This document shows positions 28,554-35,805 of a stretch of DNA of 35,805 nt, in pieces; the first letter of the stretch is position 1, and each line of letters starts with the position of its first letter. This stretch comes from a virus: positions 1-35,805 of the IMG/VR virus record IMGVR_UViG_3300034061_002014; one strand, given 5' to 3'. The translations under genes and the position numbers were made by a program. The notes beneath the pieces are model-generated. The model worked only from the letters and a program-made list of their open reading frames with translations. It had not been told where the DNA came from and searched no databases.

Positions 28554-28991
28554 TTATTTGGCTAAAATAACCGCAGTCACCCCCAAAATAACGCCCAAAC
28601 CCACACCACCAACACCCCATCCAACCGACTTTATTAATGTTTTCCGCTTTTGTAGCTTTAGTTGCTTCTTTAATTCATTGCGATTATCAATGGCAATGTC
28701 TTTAGCTAAAGTCAGTAGGCTTATTGTTTCGTCTTTTAAGGCGATAACGGTATCGAGTGAAGCAATATACTTGCGTGAAGCCAAAACAACGCTATCTGCC
28801 ACGCTAATCACTTTATTTGAATGGTCTAGTTCCGCTTTGTTTCTGTCGTTCAATTCGATTTGTTTAATTAAATCTAAACGGCTAACTAAAATGCTATCTG
28901 ATTTGCTCTGCCCATATACTTGTGAGGCTGTCATCACTAACATTAAGGTTACGGTAAATAACTTTCGGTTTAACTTTGCGAAGGCTGTCAT
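28554..28991 (-). CDS. Lysis-associated membrane protein (second spanin-like component)
   Basis: This 145-aa protein starts inside the previous gene in another frame (98-nt overlap). It has an N-terminal signal-like stretch (LFTVTLMLVMTASQVYGQ, residues 11-28), a long helical coiled-coil part (LVSRLDLIKQIELNDRNKAE, about 35-120) and a Gly-rich C-terminal membrane helix (WGVGGVGLGVILGVTAVILA, about 125-144). The nested arrangement next to a holin and endolysin is that of Rz/Rz1-type spanins, but no lipobox Cys is present, so it would be an unusual outer component. Alternative: a phage membrane protein unrelated to lysis. Confidence 0.55.
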   Translation of the reverse strand: MTAFAKLNRKLFTVTLMLVMTASQVYGQSKSDSILVSRLDLIKQIELNDRNKAELDHSNKVISVADSVVLASRKYIASLDTVIALKDETISLLTLAKDIAIDNRNELKKQLKLQKRKTLIKSVGWGVGGVGLGVILGVTAVILAK

Positions 28992-29238
28992 AAGAATATT
29001 GTTTAAGTTCTAAATCGTGTTTCAATCCTGTGGCTTTCTTAATCGCTTTTAGTTCGTTTGCTTGGCTTACATCAATCGCACTTTCTAACCGGTCAATGTA
29101 CTCCTCTTGTTCTTCGATTAGAATATCCCTTGCGTCCATTTTAGCGTCTGTTTGCCCACCGCAATAGCTTAGGCTGGTCAATACTAATATCAAAAGAAAC
29201 ATGGCGTAGATTGCCACTATCCAAGGGTGTTCTCTCAT
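28894..29238 (-). CDS. Inner-membrane spanin-like protein
   Basis: This 114-aa protein has one N-terminal transmembrane helix (IVAIYAMFLLILVLTSLSYC, about residues 7-26) followed by a coiled coil (EQEEYIDRLESAIDVSQANE, about 40-80), the layout of an i-spanin. It overlaps the endolysin gene by 4 nt at its start and the next lysis gene by 98 nt at its end. Role: with its partner, it would disrupt the outer membrane at lysis. Family identity is by layout, not by a conserved motif. Confidence 0.6.
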   Translation of the reverse strand: MREHPWIVAIYAMFLLILVLTSLSYCGGQTDAKMDARDILIEEQEEYIDRLESAIDVSQANELKAIKKATGLKHDLELKQYSYDSLRKVKPKVIYRNLNVSDDSLTSIWAEQIR

Positions 29239-29699
29239 TGCTTATTCCTATAATGGGTTTTACCGCCAATCTTAACGGCTTCCAAAACTTGCCTACGGTT
29301 AACACCGTTTGCCCTCAAAGAAACGTGAACCCATGCAGGTTCGTTGCTATCTCCGAACTCCCAAATCAACTGGTCAAAATCTAAATTGTTTTTGATGTAT
29401 TCAAATATCTGCTTGTTCGTTACGCCTCCGAAAATGTCAGCATCAATATCAATGGCACAACCGTTGCAATGGTCTGAGTTAATCGAACCGCCAATCGCTT
29501 TGTTTATTTCTTTGGAGCGGAAAAAAGAACTAATCCCAATCGGTTTGCCAAAGTGTTCACGAACTTTATCGAATACATTTGTGGCTACGTTCTTCATGGC
29601 TACCAACTGCCCATCATCTGGGATGTTGTTAATCTGTTTACGTATAGCATAGTCGCTTTTCGTTGCTTCTTTTAGGCTTACATATTTGCTTATCTGCAT
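29235..29699 (-). CDS. Endolysin, M15-family peptidase (L,D/D,D-type)
   Basis: This 154-aa protein cuts peptidoglycan crosslinks or stems at lysis. It has the M15 zinc site: SINSDHCNGCAIDIDAD with His77 and Asp84, and PAWVHVSLR with His125. It has no signal peptide, so a holin is needed, and one is encoded just before. Length and the ISSFFRSKEINKAIGGS lead match the Peptidase_M15_3 type found in Bacteroidota phages. It overlaps the spanin-like gene by 4 nt. Confidence 0.9.
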   Translation of the reverse strand: MQISKYVSLKEATKSDYAIRKQINNIPDDGQLVAMKNVATNVFDKVREHFGKPIGISSFFRSKEINKAIGGSINSDHCNGCAIDIDADIFGGVTNKQIFEYIKNNLDFDQLIWEFGDSNEPAWVHVSLRANGVNRRQVLEAVKIGGKTHYRNKQ

Positions 29700-29701
29700 A
29701 A

Positions 29702-30097
29702 CTATTCTGATTTGCGTTCCAACATATTAATCAAAGGCTTTAATATATCTAAATTGGTAACGCCTTTTATATTCTCTCTCACGCTTTGCAATTCACTCAC
29801 CGCAATAATAGCCACAACCGCTTTGACCATAAAGTCAGCATCACCATAATAACCGCCAATCACGTGAGCGATTAGTATGGCTAAAAAGTAAGACAACACC
29901 GCATAAAACTTTCTAATCATTTTATTGGATGTAATTAGTTCGCCCTTTGTCTTTGCCGACATAATGCCTGTAATAAAGTCAATAACGCTAATTGCAACAA
30001 CTAAAAACAATGTTGATTGTAATGGTGCTAAATAAGTCAAAACTGCCGCCAAAGCTAAGCCACCGTATTTAGAAGAAAGTAGTTTGTAATCTATCAT
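29702..30097 (-). CDS. Holin-family protein
   Basis: This 131-aa protein has three to four hydrophobic segments (GGLALAAVLTYLAPL, TLFLVVAISVIDFITGIMSA, YAVLSYFLAILIAHVIGGYY, VKAVVAIIAVSEL) and a charged C terminus with NLDILKPLINMLERKSE, a pattern of the phage holin 4 family. The VISVIDFITGI segment is typical. It sits two bases before the endolysin gene and overlaps the gene before it by 4 nt. It would form the membrane pore at lysis. Confidence 0.8.
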   Translation of the reverse strand: MIDYKLLSSKYGGLALAAVLTYLAPLQSTLFLVVAISVIDFITGIMSAKTKGELITSNKMIRKFYAVLSYFLAILIAHVIGGYYGDADFMVKAVVAIIAVSELQSVRENIKGVTNLDILKPLINMLERKSE

Positions 30098-30498
30098 AAA
30101 TCATTTACAAATTGAATAGGGTCAATAAAGTTTTCCTCCGTTACCGTTTCGCTGTATGCCTTTATCGCATCCCATCCATTCCACCAATAGTTAATTATTA
30201 AAACCGCCTCATCAAAATATTCGTTTTCGCTGTCGGCTAAAACTGCGCTTAATTCCCACTCACCAACGTATTCAGCAGCTAATAATCTACGTTTAAACTC
30301 TGCTTCGTGAAGCGCATTGATTTCAGCAATGTGCGCTTCTTTATTCCATACTTGCAAACTAGCCAAATAGTCTATTTGCTCTTGTGCTGTTTCAAAATAA
30401 ATAAAGTTAGTGCCATCAAATAAGCTACTAACAAAATTACTCGGTATTGTTTCGGGTGCAAATCCACCATTTGTTTCTATTGCTGTGACTACTATCAT
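30094..30498 (-). CDS. Hypothetical protein between fibre and holin
   Basis: This 134-aa protein is acidic and helical with many aromatic residues (FIYFETAQEQIDYLASLQVW, IINYWWNGWDAIKAYS). It overlaps both the fibre gene and the holin gene by 4 nt. Such a place often holds fibre chaperones or accessory tail proteins. No family recognised. Confidence 0.5.
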   Translation of the reverse strand: MIVVTAIETNGGFAPETIPSNFVSSLFDGTNFIYFETAQEQIDYLASLQVWNKEAHIAEINALHEAEFKRRLLAAEYVGEWELSAVLADSENEYFDEAVLIINYWWNGWDAIKAYSETVTEENFIDPIQFVNDL

Positions 30499-32642
30499 AA
30501 CTTCTCAAATATTTCGATGTAAGTTCTTGCGGCTATCACTGAATTGCTTTGTCCATTCGTGCCACTTGCAAATCTAAATTGAACCGTCCCTGCTGTTGAT
30601 GATGTTGTTATATTGCCACTAACAATTAAATCACTTGAGGCAGCTGATATTCTGTTTGATGCCGTTCCTTGCAATGCACCATCTATTGACAATTCTTGTG
30701 TCATAGTTGTGTTAGAACCTCTGCCACTTAAAAAAATAAGACTGGTCGCACCTGTTGGCAATGTTGCTCCTATTTTTATACCACCTGTTGCACCAACTGC
30801 CGATGTTACACCAATTACACCACGAACTATGTATGTTTTATTTGCTCCTAATGTTGCAGTCACTAACCCTGTAATGTTTGCGGCTACGTTTGATGTTGTG
30901 GCTTGGTCTGATGCAATAAATATTCTTGCTACTAAAACAGAATTAATATAAGGCGCATTATAGTAGTGATTTGCATTTGTGCTAACTGCGCTTTGTTTAT
31001 TCGCCACATCTTCTGGAGTAAATCCTAAAGCCGTTGCGATTGTTTTGTTCTTCCAAAGTTGCGTTGAACTTTCATAAATCAAAGCATCATTATTCGCTAA
31101 TGTTCCTGTATTGATATAAACATTATGCAACTCGTCCAACTCCCAACCGTTCATAATCTTCACGTAGATTTTGCCATTGTTAGCGTGTGCATATTCCACG
31201 TACCCAATAATTACTATATGACCTGTCGCTCCTGTTGGTTTTATATTTGTTATTCGCCCTGCAACCGTTGGACTTAAATAAAGTACATCGCCATCTGCCC
31301 ACGTTTCGCCCTGCAAACTTCCAGTCGTGTTTATACCTTCTAATTGCCCAACGGTCATAATAAACCCTTCTTGATTTGCTGCTATTGTTTCGGTTACAAC
31401 TCCCAACGTATCTGCGCTATTGTTATCATTATTCGCCTGTGCTAAATTAACCGCTAATCTTTGCCCCTGCGCTCCAGATACTTTCACCACTTGATAAGCG
31501 GTTTTAGTTAGTGTAGTGTTCGGTGAAACTTTATTGACCACCCTAGCTACTAAGTCAACGCCATTCTTCAAAGTTACTGAACCGCCTTTTAGAAGCGTTT
31601 GCGAACTTCCTAAAGTGTTATTCCATTCTGTTGCACCAACGGCTAATGTTCCATTCGGACTTACATTTAATTGTACTTGGTCTGCAATTAAATTGTAAGT
31701 ACCTAAATCAACATTCTGTGTTGCACCTGTGTATGGCACTAATCCGCTTATTGAAGGAATGTCGCCAGTAGTCGCAATGGTATAACTCCCTGCGGCTTTA
31801 TTCGGGAACTCTAATATAATGCCAGTAGTAGTTGCGTTTGTGTTTTTTAAATTGCTTTCGTGTGTTCCATTGCCTAAACCTAAAGAACCATCAGAAGCAA
31901 TATAAGCATAAGTGTCATTTGCATCGTTTGCCGTTCCAACATAGCTATCTGCAACTTCGCTATAAATCCCTGCCGTATCACCTACGGTTATCATGTTCGT
32001 TGTTATACTCCCCTCGTCTGTTACTTGTTGAAGTGTTGGAACACTAGCAACTTGCAACGCCCAAACTGCCGCACTTGCTGTTTCATCACTACAAACATAA
32101 ACATCACCGTTGTCTAATATCCATCTGCTACCAATAACAAACCCTTTAGTAATGTCATCATTTGCCGTTGGTGTGAATGTGAAGTTATGGCTCACTTCTC
32201 GAATGGTAAAGCCATCTTGTTGCATGGTGTATAAACGCCCTGCTTCCCACTTCAATTCGTAGTCTAATGAACAAACTAGCGCAACGCCTTTTGCGCCACC
32301 GTTCCCTGCATCGGTTAAACCTTTTCTTATTCTGGAGTAATTATCAAGTTGTATTTGGTCGCCATCTGAAATCAATATATCTTCTCCATCTGTAGTATTG
32401 CCCTCGACTAATACTTCGTTTAGTGTTTGGCTACCGCCACCACCTTGCACCTGCACCCAATCACCTTGCTCGTTTAGAAAGTAATCCACTTCGCCACTTT
32501 CGCTAATACCTAAACAATCTTGTACTTCTTCGCAAATATTACTAGGTAGTTGAGTAGCTGGAAACGTCAAAACAAGTGAAACGCTTTTTGTTTCCGCTTG
32601 TATAGTTGTTGCGCTAAAGGTACAAACTATGTCAATTATCAT
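30495..32642 (-). CDS. Large tail-fibre or receptor-binding protein
   Basis: This 715-aa protein has the low-complexity, Gly/Ser/Thr/Ala/Asn-rich, beta-prone composition of phage fibres. It starts with MIIDIVCTFSATTIQAETKS and contains YFLNEQGDWVQVQGGGGSQT (about 53-72), a carbohydrate-binding-like start, then TNATTTGIILEFPNKAAGSY and PYTGATQNVDLGTYNLIADQ, both common in Bacteroidota phage fibres. The C-terminal part is repetitive (ITTSSTAGTVQFRFASGTNG). It overlaps the 119-aa gene by 11 nt. It most likely binds the host surface. Confidence 0.75.
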   Translation of the reverse strand: MIIDIVCTFSATTIQAETKSVSLVLTFPATQLPSNICEEVQDCLGISESGEVDYFLNEQGDWVQVQGGGGSQTLNEVLVEGNTTDGEDILISDGDQIQLDNYSRIRKGLTDAGNGGAKGVALVCSLDYELKWEAGRLYTMQQDGFTIREVSHNFTFTPTANDDITKGFVIGSRWILDNGDVYVCSDETASAAVWALQVASVPTLQQVTDEGSITTNMITVGDTAGIYSEVADSYVGTANDANDTYAYIASDGSLGLGNGTHESNLKNTNATTTGIILEFPNKAAGSYTIATTGDIPSISGLVPYTGATQNVDLGTYNLIADQVQLNVSPNGTLAVGATEWNNTLGSSQTLLKGGSVTLKNGVDLVARVVNKVSPNTTLTKTAYQVVKVSGAQGQRLAVNLAQANNDNNSADTLGVVTETIAANQEGFIMTVGQLEGINTTGSLQGETWADGDVLYLSPTVAGRITNIKPTGATGHIVIIGYVEYAHANNGKIYVKIMNGWELDELHNVYINTGTLANNDALIYESSTQLWKNKTIATALGFTPEDVANKQSAVSTNANHYYNAPYINSVLVARIFIASDQATTSNVAANITGLVTATLGANKTYIVRGVIGVTSAVGATGGIKIGATLPTGATSLIFLSGRGSNTTMTQELSIDGALQGTASNRISAASSDLIVSGNITTSSTAGTVQFRFASGTNGQSNSVIAARTYIEIFEKL

Positions 32643-32991
32643 TGCTAACCGAATTTATTACATCACATAAAACAATGTCGGTTATCTTGTTCACCTTAAA
32701 TCCTGCGTCAAAGTCAGCATCATTTACTTTTGCCACTACTTCGGCATAAACACGCCCTGCTATAAAATTAGAACTTGCACCCAAAACAATCGCTTTGACC
32801 TTACCCAACAAACTACTCACCACTTCCATTTCATTTAGTGCTATTTCAACTAAAATGTTTTCACGTCTTTGGTATAGGTATAAAATAACGTCTTCGCAGT
32901 TACTTATTTGGATAGGGTCGCCATCTTCACCAACTAACTGAATGTTAATGGTCAAGTCTTCACCCTGCACTAATTGTTTTACTGCTCCCAT
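32632..32991 (-). CDS. Small fibre-anchoring or baseplate protein
   Basis: This 119-aa protein (MGAVKQLVQGEDLTINIQLV) is strand-rich and looks like the N-terminal domain of baseplate upper proteins: an Ig-like beta sandwich with INIQLVGEDGDPIQISNCED and VYAEVVAKVNDADFDAGFKV. It lies between the connector-like protein and the fibre, overlapping both. It may dock the fibre on the tail. Confidence 0.5.
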   Translation of the reverse strand: MGAVKQLVQGEDLTINIQLVGEDGDPIQISNCEDVILYLYQRRENILVEIALNEMEVVSSLLGKVKAIVLGASSNFIAGRVYAEVVAKVNDADFDAGFKVNKITDIVLCDVINSVSNDN

Positions 32992-33668
32992 ATTATGCGT
33001 CTGTTGTTTTCGTCAAAGTAATATTTCCTATTCTTCACACCTGCACCAATAATGCTGAATGGCAATTTGGTTTTGACTTGTTTGCAAAGTGTATCACGCT
33101 CATAAACCACACCGTCAAGTGTCCAATTAACATCGTTTAAATAATTAATCATTTCGTTTGCGTAGGCTGATGTCTGACCTGCTATTGAATTAAGCAACTC
33201 GGCACGTCTTTTGTCGCTCACTTGACCGAACCCCTCTTGTTGAAACTGCTCTAATCCCCATTGTGTACCGTGCAAACCTAAATAAGGCATATATCTTTTC
33301 ATGGTGCAACCTGCTAACCAACGTTTCACAAACACATTATAGAAGTTCATCAACTCATAATCGCCCCAATCTGCACTCGGTGGTGCTTCATTTACTGCGA
33401 TGGCATCTAAAGCGATGTAATAAACACCATTATAAAATACTTTATCGCCTTCAACATACGTTCTATTCGTTCTGTATTGCTGTGGGTTCGCTAGTATAGC
33501 GTTATTAATATCTTCGATTAATTCTTTCGGGAGTTCATTCTTAACGTCCAACGTCTGCGCTAATATCACTTGTTGCTCAATCTGTGCTGTTGGTGTATTC
33601 GGACTTAACACCGCAAAGAACGGTGTTATATCCACTACGCTTATCCATGCTTTATTATTCGGGAACAT
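32979..33668 (-). CDS. Head-tail connector-like protein with a CBM-like insert
   Basis: This 229-aa protein resembles the DUF6712-type connectors of Bacteroidota phages that follow portal genes: NAILANPQQYRTNRTY, later WLAGCTMKRYMPYLGLHGTQ and NWTLDGVVYERDTLCKQVKT. In the middle, residues about 70-100 (TYVEGDKVFYNGVYYIALDA, then PPSADWGDY) look like a carbohydrate-binding module of the CBM5/12 type, whose aromatic residues line a sugar-binding face. It overlaps the portal gene by 14 nt. The connector call comes from place and pattern; the insert is an inference. Confidence 0.6.
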   Translation of the reverse strand: MFPNNKAWISVVDITPFFAVLSPNTPTAQIEQQVILAQTLDVKNELPKELIEDINNAILANPQQYRTNRTYVEGDKVFYNGVYYIALDAIAVNEAPPSADWGDYELMNFYNVFVKRWLAGCTMKRYMPYLGLHGTQWGLEQFQQEGFGQVSDKRRAELLNSIAGQTSAYANEMINYLNDVNWTLDGVVYERDTLCKQVKTKLPFSIIGAGVKNRKYYFDENNRRIIWEQ

Positions 33669-34791
33669 TTGGCATATTTATTTGAGTGTTAACAATACCA
33701 TACTCGCTCAAAGTCCAATCTATACTACTGCCGTACATTGTAGCCATAGTTTCTTGAATTAACCCCTGCACTGGTTTAACGGCTTCCCTTAATTCTTTTC
33801 GTGCTTGTTCTATTGCGTTTGTGTTTCCTAAAACTGCTGCTTCGCTGTAACCTAGTAAAACGGGATGAACGCCAAATAAACGGCAAATAGAACGCTCGAT
33901 AATATCACGCTTCGTGTTTGATGCTTCTAGTATTGGCTTCGGGTCGGTTGCTGTGTATGTTGGTGCTTGTTCGGGAGTTTCAACAAAGTGCGCTAAAACT
34001 CCGAAACGTGAAGTCAATCCGTCTTTATTTTTCTGTAAGCCTGTGAACTGCGTCATTGCTTCTTCTACACGCTGACGGTCTGTTAATCCATCTTCACCTT
34101 CCGTTGTTTCATTCACTCCGCTAAACGTCATGATACCGCCCAAAACAAAGCCATTCAATACGGCTTCATAGTCCATCTTTGATAACTCACTTGACGTTTT
34201 CAAATCTTCAAATGCCGCTAAATAATCGGGAAGTCCATAATGCCCACTATCAAACGGATTGCCATTATAAACGTAAAGTATTTCGCCACGCCCACCAAAG
34301 TGGTTGACGTTTATATCCATCGCTTCAAATGTAGCTACTTCGCCCTGAAAGTCTTGCAACTCAACCCACGCATCACGTCTATATTTGTCAGTTTGTATTG
34401 TCGGGTTATAAAACCAAGTGCCATTTATTCCACGTCTGAATTTCTGCAACGGCATCACTTCCGATTTTCCAACTCGACCGTTTCCAAGTCTTGAAACATG
34501 GATAACAACCGCATTAAAATACGACCATGAAGTAGCAAATATTCCTACAAACTTATCCGCTGTTTGCTTTGAGTTCACTTTGAACCCCGAAGCAACTGGA
34601 GAAACAAATCCATCCGCTTGAATGTACTCCGCATATTTCTTTGCGGCTTTCTTTGCCACGCCACTATTATTGATTGCTTCAATTAATTCTAAAGGCAAAT
34701 TGTCATTCCATCCATAACGAAAATATCCATCACCTTTTTTTTCAGTAGTGACTGGCAAAATGTTTTTGAATGTTCGTGTATGTTTGCTCAT
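33655..34791 (-). CDS. Phage portal protein
   Basis: This 378-aa protein forms the ring at the head vertex. Its N-terminal part has GWNDNLPLELIEAINNSGVA, and its stem region includes SKMDYEAVLNGFVLGGIMTF and ERSICRLFGVHPVLLGYSEA, the helix and loop seen in phage portals, then KELREAVKPVQGLIQETMA. The length fits a compact portal. It overlaps the GT25 stop by 4 nt (ATGA), so it is coupled to that gene. It lies far from the terminase genes, unlike in most phages, but follows the capsid cluster if the genome is circular. Confidence 0.75.
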   Translation of the reverse strand: MSKHTRTFKNILPVTTEKKGDGYFRYGWNDNLPLELIEAINNSGVAKKAAKKYAEYIQADGFVSPVASGFKVNSKQTADKFVGIFATSWSYFNAVVIHVSRLGNGRVGKSEVMPLQKFRRGINGTWFYNPTIQTDKYRRDAWVELQDFQGEVATFEAMDINVNHFGGRGEILYVYNGNPFDSGHYGLPDYLAAFEDLKTSSELSKMDYEAVLNGFVLGGIMTFSGVNETTEGEDGLTDRQRVEEAMTQFTGLQKNKDGLTSRFGVLAHFVETPEQAPTYTATDPKPILEASNTKRDIIERSICRLFGVHPVLLGYSEAAVLGNTNAIEQARKELREAVKPVQGLIQETMATMYGSSIDWTLSEYGIVNTQINMPNVPE

Positions 34792-35614
34792 TGTATGCCT
34801 TTATAATTAACCTCGATTTCTTTGATAGTGCTAAACCCTTTTGGATGTATAACTAACCGCTCGTTTGGCTTAATGCAAAGGTGCGATTTTTGGTAGTCAA
34901 TATAGTGACCGTCCACTATTTTTTTAGGACACGAAAGCATTTCAATTAGATTGTTGTACGCTCGCTTGTGTACAATGTACGCAAACGCTCCCCACGTTTG
35001 GTTTTGCTGTGTAAAGTATTGATTAAAGTAGAAAGGATTACGCCCAAACGAACCGCCTAAATAAAGAATGTGCCAATCTTTTGGTAACTGGTTCAAATAC
35101 TTTTCAAACTTAGCTTTGAAATCTTTTACAAAAGTTATGTCATCCTCGAAAATAGCAATGCATTCGTAGCCTCTTTCTTTGGCTAGTTTTATAGCGTTCA
35201 AGTGGCTTTGAATACACGCATATTCGTTATTCGTTACACCTTGAATTGGTGAAACTATTTCTTTGCCATCAACGGCAATTAGTCTTTCGACTTGAAGGGT
35301 CTTCCCCTTTTCTTTGGCTGTGGAGTAGAAACATCCTCTAGCCTCTTGTTTGGCACTAGTGGTAAATCGCTCTCGTCTGTCGACACTTCGTTCAAGGTTG
35401 ATAAAGACGCTGGGAACTGGGATGTTGATAGGCTTTTTTTTTGACCTTTTTCTTCACCCATAATGTCAAAGCAATGTGACTTGCCAAACTTGCAGCATAA
35501 ATTGTAAAGTTCTTCGCTGATTTGCGTTTCTTTAGTGATAGAAACAATTTGCTTTCCTGCTCGGAATACGATAGAACCAACGTCTTTTTTTAGTTTAAAT
35601 TTTTGAGGTATCAT
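34788..35614 (-). CDS. GT25-family glycosyltransferase expressed by -1 frameshift, complete right copy
   Basis: The fusion is about 275 aa: residues 1-60 from frame 0 (to the A9 run at 35434-35442), then 215 residues in the -1 frame. The -1 frame opens with PINIPVPSVFINLERSVDRR, whose INLERSVDRR (72-81) is the classic GT25 start motif, followed by LIAVDGKEI, NEYACIQSH and IAIFEDD at about 153-159, the catalytic acidic motif. Without the slip, the first start codon in this frame is TTG at 35201, after the INLER, AVDGK and CIQSH motifs, so an intact enzyme cannot arise from any canonical start. No stop or indel spoils either frame in this copy or in the left one. The enzyme overlaps the portal gene by 4 nt. 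It may glycosylate a virion part or host surface sugar. The GT25 call is firm; frameshift expression is strongly inferred. Confidence 0.85.
35279..35614 (-). CDS. Small structural-operon protein (frame 0), right copy
   Basis: This is the 111-aa product when no slip occurs, ending in KKRGRPFKSKD. It differs from the left copy (475-810) at four residues. Its last 52 codons (35279-35435) overlap the start of the GT25 frame. Within that dual-coded part I count four differences between copies, fewer per base than in the rest of the first 874 bp. The N-terminal 58 residues are common to both products. Function unknown. Confidence 0.75.
   Translation of the reverse strand: MIPQKFKLKKDVGSIVFRAGKQIVSITKETQISEELYNLCCKFGKSHCFDIMGEEKGQKKSLSTSQFPASLSTLNEVSTDESDLPLVPNKRLEDVSTPQPKKRGRPFKSKD
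35434..35442 (-). promoter_or_regulatory. A9 slippery run for -1 frameshift, right copy
   Basis: The coding strand reads CAA AAA AAA AGC; nine As are conserved with the left copy while the bases just upstream differ. In the -1 frame an upstream stop (TGA at 35454-35456) bounds the open stretch, so entry must occur between 35453 and the INLER motif. Confidence 0.7.
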
Positions 35615-35630
35615 ATTTTGATTTTATTGT

Positions 35631-35805
35631 TTACAAATCTATTTTAATTAGTTCTACACCGCAAATCTCGCCACGTTTAACTATCTTGTAACGTAGGCTA
35701 TTTAAGCCGTCAAACGCCCATGTGTGCTGTGTTCTATTCAATCGCTCTTTATTCGCCTTATATTCGCTTGTAATGGGTTGCTTTTCGTGTTTCAAAGACT
35801 TGTAT
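35631..35805 (-). CDS. GT7-like glycosyltransferase, right copy, 5' part beyond the window
   Basis: The stop and the last 57 or so codons of a second copy of the GT7-like gene (827-1435) are present. The reading frame is open from 35805 to the stop at 35631 and differs from the left copy only at a few silent or mild positions. The catalytic motifs lie in the part outside the window. Confidence 0.8.
   Translation of the reverse strand, partial: YKSLKHEKQPITSEYKANKERLNRTQHTWAFDGLNSLRYKIVKRGEICGVELIKIDL
35634..35665 (-). promoter_or_regulatory. Promoter of the small protein/GT25/portal transcript, right copy
   Basis: TTTG (35665-35662), 20-bp spacer, TAGATTTG (35641-35634) on the minus strand; the same as in the left copy. 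Confidence 0.7.

Larger units (their letters stand above)
34805..35805. repeat. Right copy of the 1001-bp diverged terminal repeat
   Basis: This stretch matches 1-1001 with about 49 substitutions and no indel. It begins 14 nt inside the GT25 gene, which is exactly the left edge of the window, and ends at the right edge, so the repeat itself probably extends further on both sides. Confidence 0.95.

Noticed and set aside
35392-35580. 62-aa open frame inside the 111-aa gene, third frame
   Set aside because: It is absent as a continuous frame in the equivalent place of the left copy, has no family features, and lies in a region already read in two frames.
1-35805. CRISPR array, tRNA genes, diversity-generating retroelement, integrase
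   Set aside because: I looked for regularly spaced repeats, cloverleaf-like runs with CCA ends, reverse-transcriptase motifs and tyrosine or serine recombinase motifs and saw none.

Overview
This window reads as an essentially complete genome of a tailed, siphovirus-type phage of a Bacteroidota host (Flavobacteriia-like or related). The host call rests on three things seen in the DNA: promoters of the Bacteroidota form TTTG-N19..21-TAnnTTTG, the lack of Shine-Dalgarno leaders in favour of A/C-rich ones, and gene families common in Bacteroidota phages (VirE_N/BT4734-type primase-helicase, M15 endolysin, PBSX-type terminase). No integrase, tRNA, rRNA, CRISPR array or insertion sequence was recognised. 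Positions 1-1001 and 34805-35805 are the same stretch in two alleles (about 49 substitutions by eye count, no indels), so the map is probably a circle or permuted unit of about 34.8 kb whose ends carry diverged variants.

Almost every gene is on the minus strand, so transcription runs from high to low coordinates. From right to left: a small-protein/GT25 glycosyltransferase pair (35614-34788), portal (34791-33655), a connector-like protein, a small structural protein, a large fibre-like protein (32642-30495), then lysis (holin, M15 endolysin, two overlapping membrane proteins that look like a spanin pair; to 28554). A strong promoter near 28440 starts an early block of very small genes, an HTH protein, a protein with an SSB-like tail, ERF annealing protein, Gp157-like protein (28396-24408, closed by a terminator). 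A 170-bp repeat-rich non-coding segment (24185-24354) precedes the primase-helicase, a second helicase, a VRR-NUC nuclease, a DEDDy exonuclease and a helicase-methyltransferase fusion (to 16560, terminator). The late block starts near 16490: a small conserved protein, TerS, TerL, tail-assembly chaperones G/GT with a -1 frameshift, an independently transcribed 86-aa moron, head-tail completion proteins, tail proteins and the tape measure (to 5726).

The only plus-strand genes are two small ones at 5390-5753 (a two-helix membrane protein and a ribbon-helix-helix protein). They are divergent from the head operon, with 11-bp direct repeats 22 bp apart over the promoters. Left of them come the ClpP-type protease/scaffold, major capsid protein, a tail-tube-like protein, a hypothetical gene and two glycosyltransferases, which lead round the circle into the GT25 gene and portal.

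The most striking observation is that the GT25 glycosyltransferase has no start codon of its own. Its reading frame, including the family's N-terminal INLxRxxDRR motif, is entered only by a -1 slip on an A9 run inside the preceding 111-aa gene. This arrangement is preserved in both diverged copies. Together with a GT7-like enzyme and another glycosyltransferase it suggests a virion or cell-surface glycosylation module built into the head operon.
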